In this document: positions 11,368-24,500 of the stretch, in pieces | Layout: each line of letters starts with the position of its first letter | Position numbering within the stretch: the stretch's first letter is position 1 | Assembly (NCBI GenBank): GCA_027574665.1 | Contig: CM050651.1 | Coordinates: forward strand, 4,899,501 to 4,963,500 | Direction: 5' to 3' | DNA: 64,000 nucleotides | Source of the DNA: Rhynochetos jubatus | Taxonomy: Eukaryota > Chordata > Aves > Eurypygiformes > Rhynochetidae | Program-made: the position numbers and the translations under genes | The notes under the pieces: generated by a model | The model's database searches: none | What the model was told of the DNA's origin: nothing | The model's input: the letters and a program-made list of their open reading frames with translations, nothing else

Positions 11368-14300
11368 CATGAAGAAACGGATGAAGAGCAAGAGGTAGGG
11401 AGAATGGGATGAAGAAGCAGAAACTGAAATGGGAGTCTCCCCAGTACTAGAGTGGAAAGACTCTCCATGAAGCATTGCAAAACAATGAGGCAAATCTCTG
11501 CTTGGGGTTTGCCTCTTCCAGATCCAGGATGTCCCAAGATCAGATACTTGGCTTAAAAGGGTGACCTAATCCTGTCTACAGGCTCATGACAGAAGTTCTT
11601 CTGAGGGGCATGTGAACAATTTCATACCATTTCAAAAAGAATGTATGGGATGCCTGTTTTATTCGCTGAATGTGGCAAACTTGCATAGAGAACTTGAATA
11701 TTACTACTTTAGATCACTAGGCTTCTCTGATGAACAATTAAGTAACAGGTAGTTAGCATTCCCTTTTGAGCTTTGCTTTCTTTCAAAGCTACACACGTAA
11801 TCCCACCTGCACTTACCTATATATATAAATATATATTTGTCCAATAGGAAAGTAGATATCACTGTATTTGCTGTCTGAATGGAGTAAAGCCATGCTCTCC
11901 CGCATCACACAGACTATACTTCTCAAAAAAACATAACCTCTAAGTATATTATCCTTAGATAAACCAAAAAGCTAATGGAGACCAGCTGTAAGTTACAGAA
12001 GAGTAAGCATTATAATGCATCTTTAATTCAAATATTGGTATTTACTGTTTCCAAAATATCTTTAAAATCATAAAGAACTTCACAAAATATCTTAAATATG
12101 CAGAAGACTTATATTCAGAGTTAGAAAACAGTTACATTAATTCCACGTCTGCCCTTGCTGTACCCCATTCTGACATGACTGATAGCTTAGAAGACTATCT
12201 CTTTTTCTCACCACACTTCCTAGAATGCACAGACTGTGCTGGTCAAGAGAAAATACAGATATAATGTACTTTGCAAATCACAGAAATAAATAAGCATGAA
12301 ATGCAATGAAATAAAAATCATTCATAACTGTGAGAAAGAACAGAAGGTTTTGTACTGGCAACATGACACAAATATTGCAAGTTCAACTTTAAAATATGTC
12401 TTGCAAGTTCCATCCACAACTGCCATATCATCTACTAACATTACAGAAATGTGCTCAATAAAATAGAGAATATCATATTTTTGAGAAGATGTGTAATACG
12501 TTTCTTCATAAAAAACGTGTTCATCCTGTTGTGAAATTGCAAGGAGGGATAGGGGATATTTATTTCAAGCTCCCAGTGACATTCTATTTCCTTGCGCTAT
12601 GTACATGAACCTCTAGTATTTTACACGTATTTTTGGGATTAGTTTCAAAGGATTCCCGATGGCCTGGGACACGTGTAACAATTCTGCCTTGTGAGCGCTT
12701 GCAGCGATTGGAATAGAAATGCATGCACACACACACACAAACAGAAGCAAATACATAAAATAAATTACAAACCCTAGCTTTTTATTGGCTCCCAAATAAA
12801 GAGATTTGGTAGAAGAAATATTACCTTAATCTCTCCATTTACCATAGTCATTCCGCATACATACACTGCCTCTATAAATAAGAAGCTTAAGAGCAATGAA
12901 TATTATAAAGCAATAATAAACTTTGAAAGCTAATACTAGGGAAATTTACATGACAATTTGAAATCTGCCTCCGTAGTTATTATGTCATCTTGTAATATTC
13001 AAAAAGCAGGATTTGAGTAACATTTTATTGAACCCTTCACGTTAAGATTGAAGCAACAATGGCCACAGCAGGCTCAGAAAACCTCGGCTTTGCAAAGCAT
13101 TAATAGAGGGGCAGAAACCTGCCTATGTTATGCTACATTCTCTTCCACTGTAATTATCAGAAGCTCTGTTCCTGAAGTCCATCTCTCCCTCTTTCAAAGA
13201 CCAAATACACGCTTTGCATTATACAGGAATTACAAAGTAGCAGCCGTTATTTATGAAATTATTACACAGATGTATTTGGCAAATATCTATTTATTTAATC
13301 AATACCATAAATGTAAATGTTGCTCTGAAATAACCTCTTTAGGAACGAAGGAGAGCTCTTTTACAAGACCACATGAGCAAAAAACACATAGTTATCTAGT
13401 GTTACCTACACTGCAAATGACGCCTGCTCGAAATTGCCAGATGAACCTCAGAAGAGCTTAAGAATTAATTGCAGAGTATTCTGATTTTCTTCCTCCCCAA
13501 CCTGTTCTAAAATAGCAAATCATTCTTCCATGTGACAGCAACAAAACTGTTCTATTAAGGGTTCAATTTCTACATAGCAAAGCATGCAAGGAATACAGAA
13601 CATGGCTGATGGTGTTCAAGAGGGTGATATAATCCATTTGGGAACTGGTATCTCTAAGAGCCAGATTCACCTTTTTGGAAATACCAGCCTGTGGAAGCCA
13701 CTGCACCAGGTCACTACTTCACTCAGGGGCAGCTCTTCCAGATATCTGGGCTGGGACAGCTGGAAGGAACGTAATGAGGTGGAAGGAAGGATGAAGAAAA
13801 AGCAGGGCAAAGTCAGAAGTTGGTGACGAATAAACAGGAGTTAGGTTTTGTTTTCAAAATCAGTTCTTACAGCTATGATGCACAGACAAACTTAATTCAA
13901 CACCATAATGATGTGAACAAGAATTCATCCCAGGAGCAAAACGGGGCTGACTAATAGGTATTCCTACAGTTACCTACCATACCTTGAAAATTACTCTGCT
14001 TGATTTGAAACTGTTGTGCTCATACTTCGAGGATAAGAAAGGTTCTTATCTTCATCAAACTCATGCTTAGGAACTGCCTAGGTATTTCTTCAAAAATCCA
14101 TCACAGAAAAAAAGGATTAGTCAGTAAATTAGGCTCGCACAGGCACACTTATTCAGAAATATTGAGATTTTACCTCTTTATTAAATTGTTGTTCTTCAGT
14201 AGAGGGAACAGAGCAGGATACAAACAAGAGAAACAGGTGCAATGCTTTTTCTTGAGGTCTCTCTTTCACCGATTACATAGCAATGGCTTAGTGACACCTG

Positions 14301-17300
14301 AAGTCAAATGGCAAACATCCTCGACCAACACAAGGTTACGTATCAGACTTCTTACCAAAACCAGTGTCCATATATCCAGTAACCACAATTCTTTAAAAAG
14401 TGAGGAAGAAGGGAAAAAATGAGATGAGGCATTTACCACAGAACTGAAAACACTGCAAATAGCTTTGTCATGACAAGCGTAATAAACCAAAAGCTAGTAA
14501 CTGGTCTGTATAATATATTCTTTAACCTCAGTCTTTGTTTAAGGCTCAAAATAGTTCACGTCTCCTTTCTGATCAAGCTACTCTTCAAGGGCCAGGAGTT
14601 CAAAAAGCAAGAATACTCTTGCAATATTTGCAGTGTGTCAAGAATAGTGGGAATCTACTACGCATCTTCATACAGCTGCTCTTACCAGCCCTGAAGAGTC
14701 TCCTAACGGGGTCAAACCAAGCCAGTCTAGCACCGCAGCAGCCGACAGCGCAGGGAGTATGGTAGGGGTGTTACCACAAGACAGGTTATTTGAAGGAGGA
14801 CTCTCATACTTCAGTTACCCTTAGCTGAAGAATTCAGTAGGAGAAAAATTGTATTAGCCTTGCACCCATGCCAAGACGATAGGCAAAAGTGCTAAGGACA
14901 CTGAGTGAGAAAACTAAAAAGGCAACCTTTTCTTCTGCTCCCTTCAGGAAAAAAAAGGTCTACAGAAATTATTGATTTCTAGTGAGTTCTTCAGAACTTT
15001 CTCATGCAATTTGTCACAAAATAAAAAGATGAGAATTTAGCTTCATGGGTATTTCCAGACAATATCCAACATGATTCGAAAGAACATTTGGACCCATTTG
15101 AACTCAGTTCAATACCCATGTGAGAACTTGTTACTGATGGAGTGAGAAAATGGATGTATTAGAAAAGAAAAACAGAGAGAAGGGAGATGAAACAGAAGAA
15201 AGTGCTGATTTATATATTCTAAAGTAACCTGAATCATCTTTAGTGAGAAGTTTCTGATTGTGTGACTTAAATAAGCTAACTCTTATCTTTTTGATGCCAG
15301 TCAACTCAGCATACACCCTGAAATGTAAGAAAGTGATCCATAATGGAGATTCCTGTTGCAAATTATAAGACATGAACCTGAGAAAGAATTAAAACCCAGG
15401 AATTTAACATGTATCTATAGTGATTCTAGAAGATCCTTAAAGGTAATAATTTTATATAATTTTTGAGTATTTGTATATTGTACTCTGCAACTATATTAAA
15501 AAGCATAAAGTTACCAGTTTCTAGTAAACTCTTCAGAACATTCGCATAAGGTTTATTAAAAAATTCTAGAGTAACAGCCAAAGCAAAGCTATTAATAAAA
15601 CTTCAAGTTGATTTTTACTGTAGAATTTTATAAGGGAAATCTATTTTTCACTGGAATACTGCCCAACTCAAACTCACAAGACTCTTAAAATAAAGCAGCT
15701 CAGGATCCAACTCCTTTTGTGTTACAAATACTGCTAAGAGAGAATGAGTTCAGGGCCTCGTGCTGCGAGAGAACATACTAGATTATTGCTATTGTGACTT
15801 GGTGTATTTACAAATTGCCTGAGCACTTTTTATGGCAGACGCAAAGCAAGGACAGGTAGCAGAACATGACTGAAAGCTGAGAAGGAAAAACCAAGATGTA
15901 ATGACGGCTCACAGAACCAGCTTCACGTTCTGACTACAGGCAAGATGCGCCACATTAGTCATTTTTGCAGAGACTGATCTGTACCCCAGAAGCGGTAATG
16001 TCGTAAGTTGTAGGAGGTAAGTGCACATGCTACTAAGGTGGATGTTGGGAAGTTGTGAGGGAAATAATAATGAAATTTGGTCTGAGAAAAATGTTGGAAT
16101 GATTAAAACTTGAATCAGATCCTACTTTGTTTCACTTCTGTAAGCCATAAGATTACATTGTGTCAAAATTTAAAGGCAAATAGGAAATCAAATACTTAAT
16201 ATTTTGAGTATTCATCACAAGCAATGTCTCTTGTGGGTAATCGGGGCATGCTAGTGAAGCCAGTAAGCTCCTGTCAGTTCTCCGCCTTCCCCTGCATTCC
16301 TATTTGTTCTCACAGATGGGGAGAGAGACAGAATTTACTCTATCCCTCAAAAACTGCTTATGCCAGTAAATTCAGTGAAGTAGCACAGGCTCTGCCAGTT
16401 ACAATGTTTTCTGTGGAAATTAATGTGTGACTAAAGATTAATCTCATTAGATACACTCTTGATATGGAGTTGTAGGAAAAAGGAAACAAGAAGGAAGCAA
16501 TATAGATACGGCAACCTCAGATACATATTTTCAGTTGTCACACTTCAATTCCTGAAAGTATTTTGTGATCATTTTAATGGGCTACAATATTTGCAGAGAT
16601 AAACACGAAACTGAGATCTGCTCCTCAGGTTTTTCTAAAATCTCAAGCTCTACAACTCCCTTTTTGAGGAAGCATCCAACATGCAGCAAACTACTCTCAG
16701 CATATGGAAGCTCAGGCAGGACAGAAATGGCTTTTTGCCATATTCCTCTTCTAATAGATTCCAAATTTTGCAACTGAATGAAAATGTTGCTGAGGTCCAA
16801 GTGTCCAGTCCAAGATCTCAAGAGAGTAACAGTTTTCACTGATGCTTCTGCCATTTGCTTCTGCTAAACCTTATTCAGCTTGAAGGTTAGCCTTACGTAA
16901 CGTGATGGTACAGTGAGGAAAGAAAAAGACTGTGTTGGGTAATATCACCTGCAAATTCACTTATTCAAGAGGAATCTTCAGCTGAATCTTCAGGGTAATT
17001 TTCTTCCTGATTCATAAACAATTCAGAATGACCAGAAAAGAGAATTTTGTGTGAGAATTGCCATAAAACAGGCAACCAAGGTGAGAAACAAATGCACGAA
17101 CGTATGACATGTAAGGAGTTTTATTTTTTCATTAGATGCTGGGAAAGTGTAAGTGAAGTTCAGTGCTGAATAAAGGAAATTCAGTCCCTGACAATAAAAT
17201 TGAATGCTAACGTAATTACAGGCTCATTATACAAATGGGCAGTTTAAAAGCTTCCTTTTCATTTCTGGTTTTGATAAACAAAGGTCTTAGCCAACTCCAG

Positions 17301-17570
17301 TTAAAAAAAAAGGAGAAAACAAATGCATCAAAAGAACCTGGTTGCGATCCTTAATGACTTTTTTCCCTGCAGCATGCATAGCAAAATTTCATAGTAGAGA
17401 TGCAATTGCTAAATGAGGGATTCGTAAGTTTAAACCTGTGCATTAGAAATAAATGAAAACAGCTATTAATCTGGGAAGAGTCTTTCTGAGAAGTCAAACT
17501 TGTGCCATTCCACATGCAGAAAATAACAGGCGTTAGGCAGTATGGAACTGCATAGGGTAAAGGGGGAGTG
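11368..17570. other. Non-coding AT-rich stretch, CNE-like segments
   Basis: No gene recognised. A short (CA)n run is at 12726-12739. The segment at about 13190-13330 holds runs such as ATTTATGAAATTATTACACAG and TATTTAATCAATACC, typical of homeodomain-rich non-coding elements. About 17100-17330 contains GTAATTACAGGCTCATTAT. A GTAAGT 5' splice-like site follows AGGAG at 16017, and a CTGACTACAG acceptor-like site ends near 15939, but every frame between them is interrupted. Nothing else stands out. Confidence 0.5.
12726..12739. repeat. (CA)7 dinucleotide run
   Basis: A short CA microsatellite preceded by GCATG. It is too short to be strongly polymorphic but is clear in the sequence. Confidence 0.8.
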
Positions 17571-18500
17571 GAAAATTAAGCCCCTGAATCATAGTGTATT
17601 GGGGACCACAAGAGAACAGCTTCAGCATTTCTAAAGAGAGTTTAGGTTCAGCCAGGCTTATTGAACTAAGTGTAGAGTTGGTCTGCTGGATCTGGCTGTT
17701 CTGGGCCCAAGGAGCTCTTGCAGCTTGTTCCCAGTAAACTGTGCCCTAAGAGGATTTATTAGCTATTGGGAAATGCAGCCCAAATTCATGAAATCATTTT
17801 GGGCTAGGGATAGTTAGCTTGCCCAGAGCTCAGTGAGTTGAAGCATGCACAGGAAAGTTCTCCAGGTGGCTCTCTGTAAGGATCATCTCATCTCTAACAT
17901 GGCACATTAGCCCACGGCACATTAGTCCTGACTCATCTCCAGCCATTACAGACTCAGGCTGCTGAAAAGCCTCCTGTCCATGCTCGTTTAGGCCAGAGAC
18001 TAGATTAGACATGACATGATCTGGACCAGAGTTAGATACATAGGCTCGCATAACACTGTGCTCCACTTAATGAGGCCTCCTACAGCCACTATCTGAAGGC
18101 AGATATTGTTGGAAACAATATGGTCTCTACATAGAGTCTTCAGTAATAATTTCAGTGGTTCTGAGGTTTTCCTGCCTCCCTGGCACGGTTAATCCACAGC
18201 TTGGATGACAGAGTTTACTCGATCTGACTTTCCAGTATTTCCCAAAGCCTTTGTATTTGTCACCCCATCGGATCTCCATGGCTAGGGCATGAAGACAGGT
18301 GCTTGTTAGAAATAATCTTGGCCATGATGCACAGGCTCCTAGTTCTAACCCAGTTGCCGTACACATCCCCCATCACACTCTCAGCTTCTCCATTCTCCAA
18401 ATATTTAAATACCAAATCTGTGAACGCACTAACAAAATGCCTGAATTGCATTACTCTGAACAGAGTCTTTCTCCAAAGCTGTGTGTAGTTATGCACACGC
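17571..18500. other. GC-richer block of unknown origin
   Basis: This block looks richer in G and C than the DNA on either side. Three overlapping or adjacent minus-strand frames of 78, 79 and 78 codons (17830-18066, 18127-18366, 18260-18496) cover much of it, but none resembles a protein I know. A 15-base direct repeat starts at 17901 (GGCACATTAGCCCAC followed by GGCACATTAGTCCTG). An AATAAA lies near 18505 on the plus strand. It could be an unrecognised ancient repeat, a degraded LTR, a processed pseudogene or a non-coding RNA exon. No LTR ends, target duplications or poly(A) tail were found to decide this. Confidence 0.35.
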
Positions 18501-21500
18501 TGCTAATAAATGATGGACAGAAGTACAGAATATGATGACAACTTGAAAAATGGGTACTGTTACAAGTTTTAAAATATCACAGGGAGCTTAATTCAGACAC
18601 TTAATGTTTAATATATATCTACATAAAGTTCCTTAAATTATCCGAATGCCTACCTTACATGTGTATCATATTAAAATATAGAATATATAGATGAATAAAT
18701 GGAACAGAGAGACGTGCCCCATATTTGTTTAAAGGTCTCTCTCTCTCTCTGAGAAGATGTTGTGCAGAGACGTTTAAAGGCCTAAAGCTTTACATTCATG
18801 TTGTGGGAATATTGCAACATCAATTTTTCAGCAAATTCCAGCCTTTCACATTAACAATCTGACTGAAAGATTCTCAGATTACAGAGGAGCATTAAAATGC
18901 TTGCGCCTTTCTAAAGCATTTTTATTTCTTGATGGCAGTGATTTTTGTATATGTATATATCGGGATTTGGTTATTTAGCAAGTGGTATACACTAAGGACC
19001 ATGAATTTAAAAAATCTCCTATTAGGCCTGTGTTACGTTTTGTTGCTGGTCATGCCTTATCTTCGAGTGTACAGAATGCTGTTAGCTGAATTGAAGGCCC
19101 ATTGAGTGAAACAATTGGATTCATCCAAGAGGAGAAGAAAAATGATCCTCTTAGTGGCATTCCTTAGCACAGGAGAAAAGTGCTTACCTTGTAATGGTTA
19201 TTGGCAGTTTGTACAAATGATAGTGCACAGGGTTTTAGGTTAACCTGTTTAGTTGTACATGACCTGAGATGTTAAAAATATCCTTACTCAGAAGGGCTGC
19301 CAGGCGGTAACTCAGCATCACATCAGTTCTGAAGGCAGTATCATTGAAGTGGTGTACACTGTTATTGAATTTTTAGTATTCACTGAATATTGGTCATGAT
19401 TTATAATAATTCTGAAAAATCAGCATTTGTAATGGGATTCTCTTATCTCTGAAAAGCATATCTGACATGCAGTAGTGCATCACAGATTTGATTTATATTT
19501 TTTCCCTAGTACATATGCCAGCTGCATAACAATATACTGAGATTTTGACATGCTGCCAGTCCTTGCTCCTTAAAGGAGGAACTGTTTTTAACAAAAATTA
19601 TTGGAAAGCTAGCAAATAAGCAAACAAACAAAAAATCAATCTTTTCTGATCAAAGCAATACACTTATACAAAGGAAGCTCAGATAATTCAGCCAAAGACA
19701 GTGCAGCTGCAGGTTTTACATTGTTATTTATTAATTTGTTCAGAAATCACCTACTTACATTTCAGCGCACTCCTGCCAAAGACCTTGTGACAACACTTCA
19801 GTATTTACGAGCGCGTCTCCAAACACTTTCAGTCCAAGCCTCTATATTTCTAAAGCTTTCAAATCATAGTTTTAACTTTTTGATTAGTAGAGTGGCCATA
19901 TTATTCCTTGACTCTTTTTTAACATTTTAAGCCTATTATATCTTCAGACTGCCGGGAGTTATGCTTGCCCCGTGCTATGCTATGTCAGGTGAACATTGTA
20001 AGAGTCTAAGCTTACCTTCCTGCACTCATCCCGAAGAATAAATGACACAAAAGACTGTCACGGCTCTCTCCGCTACGTAATGCTCATACAAGTCAAACTA
20101 AGAATAAAGGTCTAAAGAGATGAGGAAGTTTGCTGTTAGAATTTTGCATCCACTTGGCAATTCCCTTATACAGATACAAATCACTGCACAAAGTTAGTAT
20201 TGTGGTGATTTACATTTGATCTTTTACATAAAGAAAATGTTGTTAGTATAGAAAAAACGCAAGGCTTAAGATCTCGGTCACAGAGAGGAGTGATTCTTTG
20301 ATCCTGTATACTTTGTAAAATCCCAGATCTTCCAGTAAAGGAGTATGGCCTTGGAACTTCTGGCAATCTCAAAACGTGTTATTTTCAACATTTAAATGTC
20401 TTTTCAACACATATTAAGAAATAAGAGGAGCTCTTTCTAAATAATTTCTAGACAGTTTGAATGTGAAGAAAGAGAAAAACATAGCTCCATTTAAACAACG
20501 CCTTCCCTGAACACTGTGCTTTGGGAAACTACGTATATTGGAAATCATCATTGTTCCTGTGTGAGGAAATCATACATAAGATACTCAGCAACATGGCTAA
20601 TTAGGCCTCTGTTTATTACCTTCCCAACAAAGCTGTCTACCTCCACATGACATGAAGAACAAGCAAACTCACAAGTGCTCTGGGAATTACAAGATGATGT
20701 ACTACTAAGGCACAGCCTCGAATCTTTACTTCTTTTTTGCTTTTCCCACATGTGCTAGAAACATCTGGTGTCAGAGATCGCCTGAATGTATGTATGGGTT
20801 CTGCTGAACTTCAAGCGAGACCTTTCTCGTTACCCTGCACTCATCCACCTTGGTTCAGGAGGCAGTGATAATGTGTTGATTTCTGTCACTACACTTGATC
20901 TTCGAACACTGGAATTTTGAATGTTTCCACTCCATGATCCATAGATAACACATAAAGACCTCTGGGGAGGACAGAAGAAGTGACAAGGCTCTTTTTACTT
21001 TAATTAACTCTACATTGAATTTACATGAGACATATAATTTTTAAGCTGTTTACTTCTCTTCTGCTTATTATAATAAGTAAAATTTAGACTTTGCAGGTAC
21101 TATTCTTTAGAGTGGGGTTTGTCCACTACATTCATTATTATTACACTAGATTAGCTAAATACAAGCAAATAAATTGCTCTGATTTCTTGTAGGTTACTGC
21201 AATACAGTCGTATGAGGAGTTTAGAGGGTTTTTTTTTAATATCTGTTCTGAGATTGCACTTTTAAAGCAAGTCTCTGAGAAGCATTTTGCTTTTCCACCT
21301 GCATTTAAGGATACAAGAACAACTAATTCTTTCTGATTCAGGCACTATATGTAATCTAAATTGATGCAAGAAGTTGGATGAAGAGCTCCTTCCTGAAATC
21401 ACTGAAACTTTAACCTAAGCCAGGTAGCTACTTCACACTTACAATTCCATATTCGCCCCATAAGAATTTTAAACTGAACTCTGGGTTGCTCTGCAAATAC

Positions 21501-24500
21501 TGTAAGTGTTGAAACAGAATTTGGAGCCTTGGTTTTAATTTTTAAAGTACCCTATAAATTTTGATATCTGTTTGCCTGACAAACTTCAATTTCCTTGCAC
21601 AGAACTCAGGAGAGATCTAAGAGCTGAAACTCTGCTAATTTACATGAGAGGGAAGTGTTAGCAGGATAATTTTTTTCTCAAAAGTGCTGTTTGGTTGGGT
21701 TTTTTTAAATACTGTCTTCAACTGAAATGTTGTCATTGACTTCAAATGGGGTCCGTATTTCACACTCAAGAGCTAAACCATGCCTTTTTCTTAATCTCAC
21801 TCAGCCTAGATTCACTGGCCTTCTGAGAACACTCCTCGCCAGGTAATTCTTCCCAAGAAATGAAATGTAATGTGGATGAAGGGATACAGGGCTAGTCAGA
21901 AGGTCTGTGATCATCACTCAGGAAGCAATTACCTTAGCAAGGAAAAGTCTATTTGATTACTAGACTGATAGTGCTTTATATCCATTGTATGTATTATGTA
22001 CTCAAACAAATGAAGAGAGGAAAAAAATGAGCCAGGTATATATGAGGAGAGATGTAGGAATTAGAATGCTTCATGCATTACGCTGTAAGACTAAGGCAAA
22101 TGAATCTGCCTGCACGGATCCCACAGAATCCTTATGTAACAAAAAACCGTGGGTTTACAAGGGAAAACAGCCTTACTGACAGCAAACTATGCCAAATCCT
22201 TGGCAACAGACAATGAATATAGACTGCTATAACAGATAAAGGTATTTACTTAATGATTTCTCAAAACTATTGGATTAAAGAGGTAAAAAAGGAACTTCTT
22301 GGTGCTGTTAAGATGCTACACATTCAAATTCATCTTGTGTCCTCATTCTAGTTCACATTTTAATAAAAGTTTCCACTCTTCCACTAAGGAACTGGAATTA
22401 TTTGTACTGCTTAAAAATGAAACTTTGCTAAACCTACTGGGGAAGGAAACCACAGTTTTTATGCTCAAACTCTGATTTTCACTACGTGATGCACCACTGT
22501 ATCTCACAGTCTATTACAGTGATAGAGAGCATCCAAGTCAATAAAATACTATGTTTCTTGAATTTGGTTTATATTTTCTATATTACTTCATTGACTAAGA
22601 ATTAGTAACTTTTCTCTTTTTCCTTCGCATATGGAAAACAACGCATGGAGACAAAACATAGAGGTGAAGATTTTCTGTGGTATTTTTTTAACTATGTCTC
22701 TCTGCAAGCCTGCTTTAAAATCACCTCTGTGAGAATTTAGGGGACATAGAAAAATAAGATATTATTCATACATAAGGTTTATTAAATCATTCCTAAGTCA
22801 CACCTTTCATCAGCATTAAATACAAGGCTGTGCAAAATGTCAGGTCTGGAAGCGGCTGAATTCTGCTAGTAAATGAAGTAATCAGTACACTAAAAAATAT
22901 TAAAACTTTATCATCATATTAATTAAAAGAAACAGCTAGTAATAATTGATACAAGGATACACAGTGTAGGTACATAGAAGAAACCTCTGAAGCTGCTATG
23001 AAAGGTAAAGAAGATCTCTCAAAAATCAAAATAAAATTCAATCAGCAGCAAACTCCATATAGAAATTGATTTGCAAAATATACAGGCATCTGTCACTTAG
23101 ATCAATGGCCAGTCTCCCATCAGCTTCAGCCGGAACGTCATCAATTCCCACAGGAAACTCTGATTATCAGAGAAACCATACCTCATCGTGGAGTGCATAC
23201 AGTTTTCAACCTTGATTTATGCTACATCTAAGTGAATAAACGTGGAAGCACGCTACATCTAAGCCAGTAAAGGTGACACAGTTCGTTCTTTCTGCAGAGC
23301 TGCTTGTTTCATTAATAGACCTATATATTAGTAAACTGCGTAAGGGAAACTTCAATGTTGATAATATAATCAATCCTTTTCTTCTCGAAATTTCGCCTGC
23401 CATCAGTTTCTCATAACCACATGGAATGTCTTTATTTTTCTTTGTACTCCAATCAGTTAAATGATTTTGAAGGGTATATCGCTTGCTATTTGATCAGTTT
23501 AATTTAAAGCTACAAGATGCCCTCAGAGAGCTCATCAAAGAATGTAGACATTTCAGTACGTTAATTTTTTTTCAGTGACAGTAGCTCTAAAAGGTAGTGA
23601 ATGTTATTTACTTAAAAAGGAATGTTTTCCCTTATGCAATGACTGCTCGAAGAATCATTAGTCACAACAAAAGTTCAATGAGTCAGTTAAATACATGTCT
23701 TACTTTATAATTTATATGTCTTTTAACAGTGTAAGATTCCCTTGGGTCAAGTTTACAAGGCACAAAAAGGACACAGAAAACTAAATAATATTCAATATAT
23801 AATGAACATGTAAATTAACTGGAAAATTGCTTGCTCTTAATTACCAATTTTTACATAATGACCCACTATCTCTTTGGTCTCTCCTAATACACGAAGAGAT
23901 AGCACATTGTGAACGTTTCTTAAGTGCCAATTACAGCTCAGTCTTAGTAGACACTAGTTTATTGAAAATATGCCAGGGTAATTTAGAGCATTCTTCAGAC
24001 TAGGTTACACTTCTGTACTGACTTTATTTTTCTTAATTTATAAATTCATGTTGTCATTTCCAAGCTGAATCATATCACATCTGCCTCATGTAAACTTTAG
24101 GAAAAACACTGCTGTAGTATCCAGGCATATCAAGCTCAGGATACTCTGGCTAAACATAGAGTGAAGAGATTTTCATTGTAAGAGAAAATAGAGTATTCCT
24201 TCCCTAAACCACCGATACAAGAAACATTCACATTATTATATTCATCATTTAAAAAATCCTCCAAGCCATCTTGAATTTAAGTATTATTTACATTTATGTT
24301 AACCTTATCATGATGGCTGCAGTATCTGAATATGAATCAAAGCACGGATTAAAACGGAACACTCAGTTGCATTAGGATGCTAAGAAGCTAAAAACCCTGT
24401 AATATTATTTAAAAAGAGATGGCTATTAAACTGAACTTACTAGATACCCTTTTAAAACTAACTTCCTAATTTCATGTTTTCTTTCCTAAAATTTGTTTCC

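Noticed and set aside
11229..11537. Minus-strand frame of 102 codons, Ser/Phe/Pro-rich
   Set aside because: It is the reverse reading of a polypurine tract, so the composition alone explains it.
19185..20015. Minus-strand AAG|GTAAGC sites near 19190 and 20008 as real exon ends
   Set aside because: The sequence upstream on the minus strand lacks a good pyrimidine-tract acceptor at a plausible distance and is interrupted by stops.
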